A stretch of DNA of 64,000 bases from Nymphaea colorata (lineage: Eukaryota; Streptophyta; Magnoliopsida; Nymphaeales; Nymphaeaceae), in the NCBI RefSeq assembly GCF_008831285.2, contig NC_045148.1, positions 21,199,002-21,263,001 on the forward strand, in the 5' to 3' direction. The position numbers and the translations under genes were made by a program. Shown piece after piece: positions 58,819-64,000 of the stretch. The notes beneath the pieces were generated by a model that searched no databases, was not told where the DNA came from, and saw only the letters and a program-made list of their open reading frames with translations. Numbering within the stretch: position 1 is the first letter of the stretch; every line of letters begins with the position of its first letter.

Positions 58819-61456
58819 AAAAAAATGAAAATAATTCAAAATTATGTGAAATTCGGATGAAAATATTCTGAAATTCAAAATAATACAAATTTTGAGTTTT
58901 GTCTCCAAAACTCTCTATAAATACCCCACAATCCCTCCTCTTGAGCATGAGCTAGTCCTTGGAGAAACTCTAGTACATTGTCCTTTGAAGACTTAGGGTT
59001 TTTCCCTTAGCTTTCTTCCTCTTTCCATTTTTCTTTTTTCTCCAACTTGGAGCAAACTTTATCAAGCTACAACTCTCTTAGAGGCATCATCTTGGAGCTT
59101 CACTCAAAGAGGATTTAGGATCATCCAAGCACATTTTTCTAAAAGTCATTCTCATTAGAGGTATGTAGTCATCATCTCTCTCATTTCATTTCCTTGTTTC
59201 TTCCCTTCTTCATCTCCCCATGACCATACAAGATTGATTTGAAATCTTCATTTTGGAGTTCAAAAGCTATTCTTGAGTGCACCGGCAGCATGAGAAAGTG
59301 AAGTAATATTCCATTTCATGATTGAATCATTCTTTCTTTTCTTCAATGTAGCCTTGTTGTTATTTCCTTAATTTCTCTTTTCTTCATCTCCCCGTGGCCA
59401 TATAAGATATCTTTCAAATCTCTATTTTAGAGTCAAGAAGCTACTCTTGAGTGCACCGGGAGCATGAGAAGATGATATGATTTTTCATTTTATGCTTGAA
59501 ACATGTTATTTCATTTCTTGAATATAGTCTTGCTTTGCTTCTCCTATTTTTTCTCTTCTTCATCTTCCCATGGCCATATGAGATGCCTATCAACCTCTAT
59601 TTTAGAGTCAAAAGCTATGCTCGAGTGCACCTTTGAACATTAGAGGATGAGATAATAATTCACGTTGTGGTTGAATGATGCTCTTTCTCCTTTCTTAAAT
59701 ATTGCTTTGATATTATCCATGCATAGTTATTTGATTTTCCATTTATATGTGAATACACGGTGAGAATGACAGTATGGTTTGGGACTTTTTATTCCATGTT
59801 AATTTTTGAGGTTGAGACTTGTCCAACCCGGGAAAAACCCTCACGAATATGTAGATGTTAATATGTATTTGCATGTCATTTTGCATTAGTTTCCTTTTAA
59901 TCATCCCATTATGAACTGTAATGAGCAACTTATCATGTGGTTTGAGTTTCTTCCATACTCAATGGTGAAAGAAACATATTTCCTTGTAACTAACGAAATG
60001 ATTATGTTTATATGTTCATATATAAAAATATTTGAAATCTTGTTTTCCAAAATATTTTCAAAGGAACCTTTTCCGATTTGGCTTTGGAGACTTAGCTTAG
60101 GCTCTTGCATGAGTCCAAGCTTCCCTCTGACCTACTTCAAATTTGAAGTCAGTCATTATTTTTCATTTCTTGATTTCTATCTTATGAAGACACACATGTA
60201 TATACATGTTATATACATATATGCCCACATGATGATTCCTTTCATTTTCCTCTCTCTATGCTTCTATATTTTATTCTAGTACTTATATGAATGCATATAT
60301 ATATATAAATGTCTTATTTTCTCTCTATATAATCTTTTATTTCTCTTTTCAAGTCGAATGCCTTCATCTACAAATTTCTTATATATATATATATATATAT
60401 ATATATAAGAAATTTATCTATTTCTTTTCCTTTAAAATCTCTCCTTCTATTCAAATCAATGTCATTTTTACCAACTTTTGTATATGTGTATATGTGCTAG
60501 TATTTACACATGTATGGGCATCTTTTCTATCTTCCTCTCTTTCTTTTAAAAGCCTATTTTCTTTTTCTACTTAAATTAAGACCTCATTGTCAAAAGCTTA
60601 TACACGTATATGCATACATATAGAGATATGCATCTTGTCCTTCTTTTGAAATCTTCCATTTAAATATCATTGAAATCTCTTTCTCTATCTCTCTTTCTTC
60701 CTATGGAAGCATTTCATCTTCTCCATCTATTTTTCTCCCATGGTTTAAGATCATTTTCATTTACTGACTTCACCAATACCAAAACTAAAGTAATAACCCA
60801 ATATTGGATTAATGCTTGATGGTCTACAATCCCAATCCATTTTCAAAACTTTTCTTTCTTCATAAACATTTATGTTAACTATAAAAACAAAAATCTAAGA
60901 TGTATATTGTGGTAGGCATGTTTTTAGATGAATGTTGTGGTAGGAATGCTTTAATCATATAGGATCAATGCATTCATGCATTACACTCACTTAACAACAC
61001 TTGTGATCAAAGGCACCACCAAGAGGAGATGAATCTTAACTAGGTGATAACCGAATAAGAGCAAAATCTCAAACCTACATAAAGTCTTAAGAGAATACCA
61101 AAATGATTTCTACAAAACGATCTTCAAATGATTTCAAACAACATTTGTAAAGATTTTCTCAAATAAAAATGTTCTACACTCTCAAGGGATTCTTCAAGAA
61201 TCTCTTCAAAAGTCTGAAACATCAAACTTTCAACATTTTTCTCAAACACTACACCACATATAGAATGAAAAAGATGTTTAAGCTAAAATGAAATGCTTCG
61301 ATAATACACATAGCCCTTGCATTGATTATCCCCGGTAAAAGCGCCGGGAATGGTTGATCTCCATGCCGATGGGCGAGTCCCTTTCTCTCTCATTTTCAAA
61401 ATAAGATCTCATTTTTCTGGGGTACTCAAAATACCAAAAATTTTGGGGATGTAAAC
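58819..61456 (+). mobile_element. Long-LTR copy B, 5' truncated
   Basis: It aligns with 11920-14077: promoter block (TATA at 58916-58922), shared CCCATGGCCATA / CCGTGCAAGA and GAGTGCACCGG(G/C)AGCATGAG segments, CT and TA simple sequences, and the end GCGCCGGGAATGGTTGATC...CCAAAAATTTTGGGGATGTAAACA. The first approximately 700 bp of the LTR are missing, exactly where the copia element abuts. The GAGTGCACCGGG segment is internally repeated three times (59270, 59450, 59620 area). Confidence 0.7.
60372..60415. repeat. 44-bp perfect palindrome centred on (TA)13
   Basis: AAATTTCTT, 26 bases of (AT)n, then AAGAAATTT. The two arms are exact complements, so the whole can fold as a cruciform. It lies in the long-LTR copy B. 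Confidence 0.9.
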
Positions 61457-61773
61457 ATCGTAGAAAACCACCCAGGCAGCTGTTTGCCGTGAAATTTGGG
61501 ACCCTCCACGAAGAAATGTGCCCCAACTAAATTTGTTGAAAATTGCAGTCTCTGAACACCAGTGGCGTTCAAGATTCACCTTCTCCAGAAATTGGGGCTT
61601 TCCCCCTAATCGATCACAGAGATGAATAACAATACTCTGATTTCTGTTGAGCCTCCCACAATGAAATAAATGTCGTTTTGCCCGTGACAGCTCTGATCAA
61701 CGGAGCCTTTAGAAAAGAACAAATGCTGTTAAGCAGTGGACGACATGGAATACTCCCTTTCAATAGTAACCTG
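61457..61773 (-). other. Unclassified interval next to a minus-strand PBS
   Basis: In minus orientation this follows the PBS at 61774-61785 and would be the leader or gag start of a copia-like element. No clear domain is seen. It is less AT-rich than its surroundings. Confidence 0.4.
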
Positions 61774-61785
61774 GCTCTGATACCA
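61774..61785 (-). other. Minus-strand primer binding site 1
   Basis: The complement reads TGGTATCAGAGC, the initiator-Met PBS, and is preceded on the minus strand by an LTR-like end (CTCTCCCTAATTTTTA). Confidence 0.75.
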
Positions 61786-62109
61786 TAAAAATTAGGGAGA
61801 GGAATGAGAAAGCACATAATATAATGGTTCGGCATGTATGTCTACATCCACCAGAAGCAAGGGAGAGCTCGTATTATATATTTTCTCTATATTGTTGCTT
61901 CACTCTACAATCACTATTTAACGTGAGTGAATACAACAGTTACAAAGCAAGAAAACATGGAAACAAAAATTAATGGCAATTCGTGGTGGGCAACTTTTAA
62001 TATAGGTAACACTATCCAACTAATCATGGAAATACCATGAATAGCGTTACCATAACGAGCCTCCTTCAGAACCGTTTCAACAGAAGCACACAGGAAATTC
62101 CTCTCTCTG
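61786..62109 (-). repeat. Probable copia LTR, minus strand
   Basis: On the minus strand this has a GGTGGATGTAGACATACATG then CCGAACCATTATATTATGTG arrangement, which I know from the R/U5 part of many plant copia LTRs, directly before the PBS. The upstream (right) edge is not defined and may be the second PBS region. Confidence 0.55.
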
Positions 62110-62230
62110 GCTTTGATACCATGTAAAAGTAAAGAAGGAGAGAGGGAGAGAGAGAGAGAGAGAGAGAAAACAAACATGCACAAGATAGTGTGGTTCGGTC
62201 AAGCTCGACCTACGTCCATGGTAAGCATCT
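62110..62230 (-). repeat. Second minus-strand LTR end and PBS-like site
   Basis: The complement at 62110-62121 reads TGGTATCAAAGC, a PBS with one change. Before it on the minus strand come (CT)n (62138-62166) and GGACGTAGGTCGAGCTTGACC, CGAACCACAC, again the copia LTR R/U5 pattern. Two LTR ends thus lie about 340 bp apart on one strand. Confidence 0.55.
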
Positions 62231-62308
62231 CTCTTTCCTTATTTCTTCACTCAAATACAAGAAATTTCAACACGCACAATGGAAGGGATACAAGAGTCAA
62301 ATAGTATG

Positions 62309-62753
62309 TCAGCCATGTCTATCTACATCCAAATTTTTAGGACCTTGATTCATACTCAATTTAAATTCATTCCTTTTATAATTGATTCTAACATCTTTGG
62401 ACATTGCTGGCATGATCTCTTTCCCTTTATCGTGATCAACATTAGATTTTCTTTTCTTCAATGAACATTCGATATCGCTCGGTAGAGAGTGTTCACAGTG
62501 GCTGTGCATGATTGGAAACTCCTGCTCTAACAATGACAGCCACAATTATATTTTCTTTAATAGACATTGCAGCATTAAACGGTTTTGTCATTTGGCATTC
62601 CCTGTTTCTGTCAGTTTGGCTTGAAAACAGCAGGATAACCATGAAGTTTGTGGCACTTATCCCTAGTATGACCAAGGCCTTGGCAATAAGTGCATTGCGG
62701 GCATCTTTGAAATCATTCCTTGGCGAGCTTTTTTGTTTTTTTGTCCTGCTCAT
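62309..62753 (-). pseudogene. Copia gag remnant with CCHC zinc knuckle, minus strand
   Basis: At 62653-62694 the minus strand reads CTYCQGLGHTRDKC followed by HKLHGYPAVF, a CX2CX4HX4C knuckle of the Ty1/copia gag type (the HKLHGYP tail is characteristic). The downstream frame 62545-62309 (ECSLKKRKSNVDHDKG) may be the linker toward protease. A frameshift separates the two. No protease, integrase or RT block was found on this strand, so it is a gag-only fragment beside LTR ends. Confidence 0.75.
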
Positions 62754-62754
62754 A

Positions 62755-63085
62755 ACGTTATCTCATTATCTCATAAATATTTTTTTTATTTCATAAACAT
62801 TATCTCATACTTAGGTTTAACATTATCTCAAACATCCGCCCATTATCTCATTATCTCATTTTCTCAAAAGCATTATCTCATATTTATGTTTAGTCTTATC
62901 TGATACATCCATCTATTATCTCATTATCTTTCAAGTGTTTTATTATCTCATAAAGATCAACACATACTTATGTTTAGTGTCACCTCATATATCAATTAAC
63001 TCATATCTCGTAGATGTTTTGTTTTCTCATAAACATTATCTCTTACTTATTTGTTATTTCATACCTATTTGTTATCTCATGCATA
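62755..63085. repeat. CATTATCTCAT-type degenerate minisatellite
   Basis: The 10-11-base theme ATTATCTCAT(A) recurs about twenty times with spacers (for example at 62757, 62766, 62802, 62824, 62842, 62851). TTATGTTTAG(T) words recur between groups. No coding frame. Confidence 0.75.
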
Positions 63086-64000
63086 TGCATATGCAATGTT
63101 TGGACATGAAATGAAATTTGCATATTTGTAGTATGGTCCACATCCAGCGTACACTCGTTGCATACACAAAGCGGCAGACAAAGCTCTCTCTCATACTCTT
63201 GAATGTTGTACTTTTCACTATTAAATGTTTTTGTGTGCATATTTGTTCTTGAAATCATATATTGAATCTCTCATTTAATGTAGTTGTGAGACAAGACTTC
63301 AAATTACTTAACATAAGCTGGAATAAGTCAATAGTATTATTGTTTGGGAAACTTTCCCAAGTTCTCATCCCAACTTCCCTTTTCAGGTGATTGCAAATAA
63401 AAGGGCTGGCAATGTGGCTGGAGCATTCCTGAGATGGCCTTGTTATGCCAAAACCGGTCAACGATGTACCAGAATTTTAAGGACTGGAATCAGGAGAATT
63501 TATGCCTTTTATTCTAAGATTTGACTCGGTTGCTTGTTCAGTGTATCTTCTAAATAATAGTGGTTTGTTGTCAATATAGTTTGTAATGATGCTTAATAGT
63601 ATACAAATTATGGATGTTCGAAAAATTATTTCCCTTTGCTATGTCTTCAATAAAAATTTGCCTTCAATAAAAAAAATTGGTCTCAAAAGTTTAGGTTCAC
63701 ACCATCTTTAATTTTTTTTTCTAACAATATTGTACATTAATTTATGTAATAATGTCTTTGAAATAAATATTGCTTGAAACACTTGACACATGGTTCCACA
63801 TGACTTTTTGCTTGCTTGATGTAAATTTTTTTATTTTTCATGTTACGTGCGATCCTTCTCATTGCAACTTTCGAAGTAGGATTGTGAAAAGATAAAAAAT
63901 AAAACCATGTTCCATCCATAGCATTTGAAGATATGAAATGATCTTTAATTGCGGCAATCAAATCTAGACATACATACGCCTTGCATTACTGCAACAAGAA
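63086..64000. other. Non-coding interval to the end of the window
   Basis: No gene recognised. Short frames at 63255-63461 and 63737-63961 on the minus strand have no recognisable domain. Confidence 0.45.

Noticed and set aside
11194-61456. One giant LTR element bounded by the two long-LTR copies
   Set aside because: Copy B lacks its 5' part, no PBS follows copy A, and 45 kb of unrelated sequence lies between.

Overview
The window looks like nuclear DNA from a flowering plant. It holds plant-type gene remains (a coiled-coil NLR, an LRR-XII receptor kinase with the family's kinase-domain intron, and a CYP84A-like exon), LTR retrotransposons primed by initiator-Met tRNA, an L1-type LINE with an RVT zinc-binding domain, and hAT, Tourist and possibly CACTA non-autonomous elements. 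The sequence is AT-rich, contains one assembly gap (100 N at 31851-31950), and does not let me name the species. I found no intact protein-coding gene; every coding remnant I recognise is broken. I found no tRNA, rRNA or CRISPR.

Layout. 1-7.7 kb is a nested stack: a minus-strand LINE is cut by a Ty3/gypsy chromovirus (670-5888, 5-bp target duplication CATCT) and by a hAT MITE (6288-6721, 8-bp duplication CCCAGTTG). 7.7-14.1 kb holds a long-LTR family, CT/GA-rich minisatellites, a Tourist-like MITE and a probable 2.9-kb solo LTR. 16.1-19.6 kb is a minus-strand CNL resistance-gene pseudogene with a 47-bp tandem repeat just upstream. 20-31.8 kb is repeat-rich non-coding DNA with several small TIR elements, most with readable target-site duplications. 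32-36.1 kb is a broken LRR receptor kinase; its last exon and about 1.3 kb of 3' flank recur at 42.8-44.5 kb as a local duplication. A P450 exon fragment lies between the copies at 41.9-42.0 kb. 45.2-50.6 kb is the most unusual object: a complex satellite built from monomers of about 114 bp and organised into units of about 2.5-2.7 kb, each containing a short block in reverse orientation. 50.6-51.1 kb is a LINE tail. 55.5-58.8 kb is a Ty1/copia element with large deletions, fused to a second long-LTR copy (58.8-61.5 kb). 61.8-62.7 kb has minus-strand copia LTR/PBS and gag zinc-knuckle remains, followed by a CATTATCTCAT-type minisatellite.

Functionally this is a heterochromatin-like or accessory stretch around decayed defence and receptor loci. 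The two receptor-like pseudogenes belong to families that commonly occur in clusters, and the local exon duplication fits birth-and-death evolution there. The elements give a relative order: the LINE is older than the gypsy and hAT insertions, and a copia fragment 3' of the receptor kinase is older than the local duplication.
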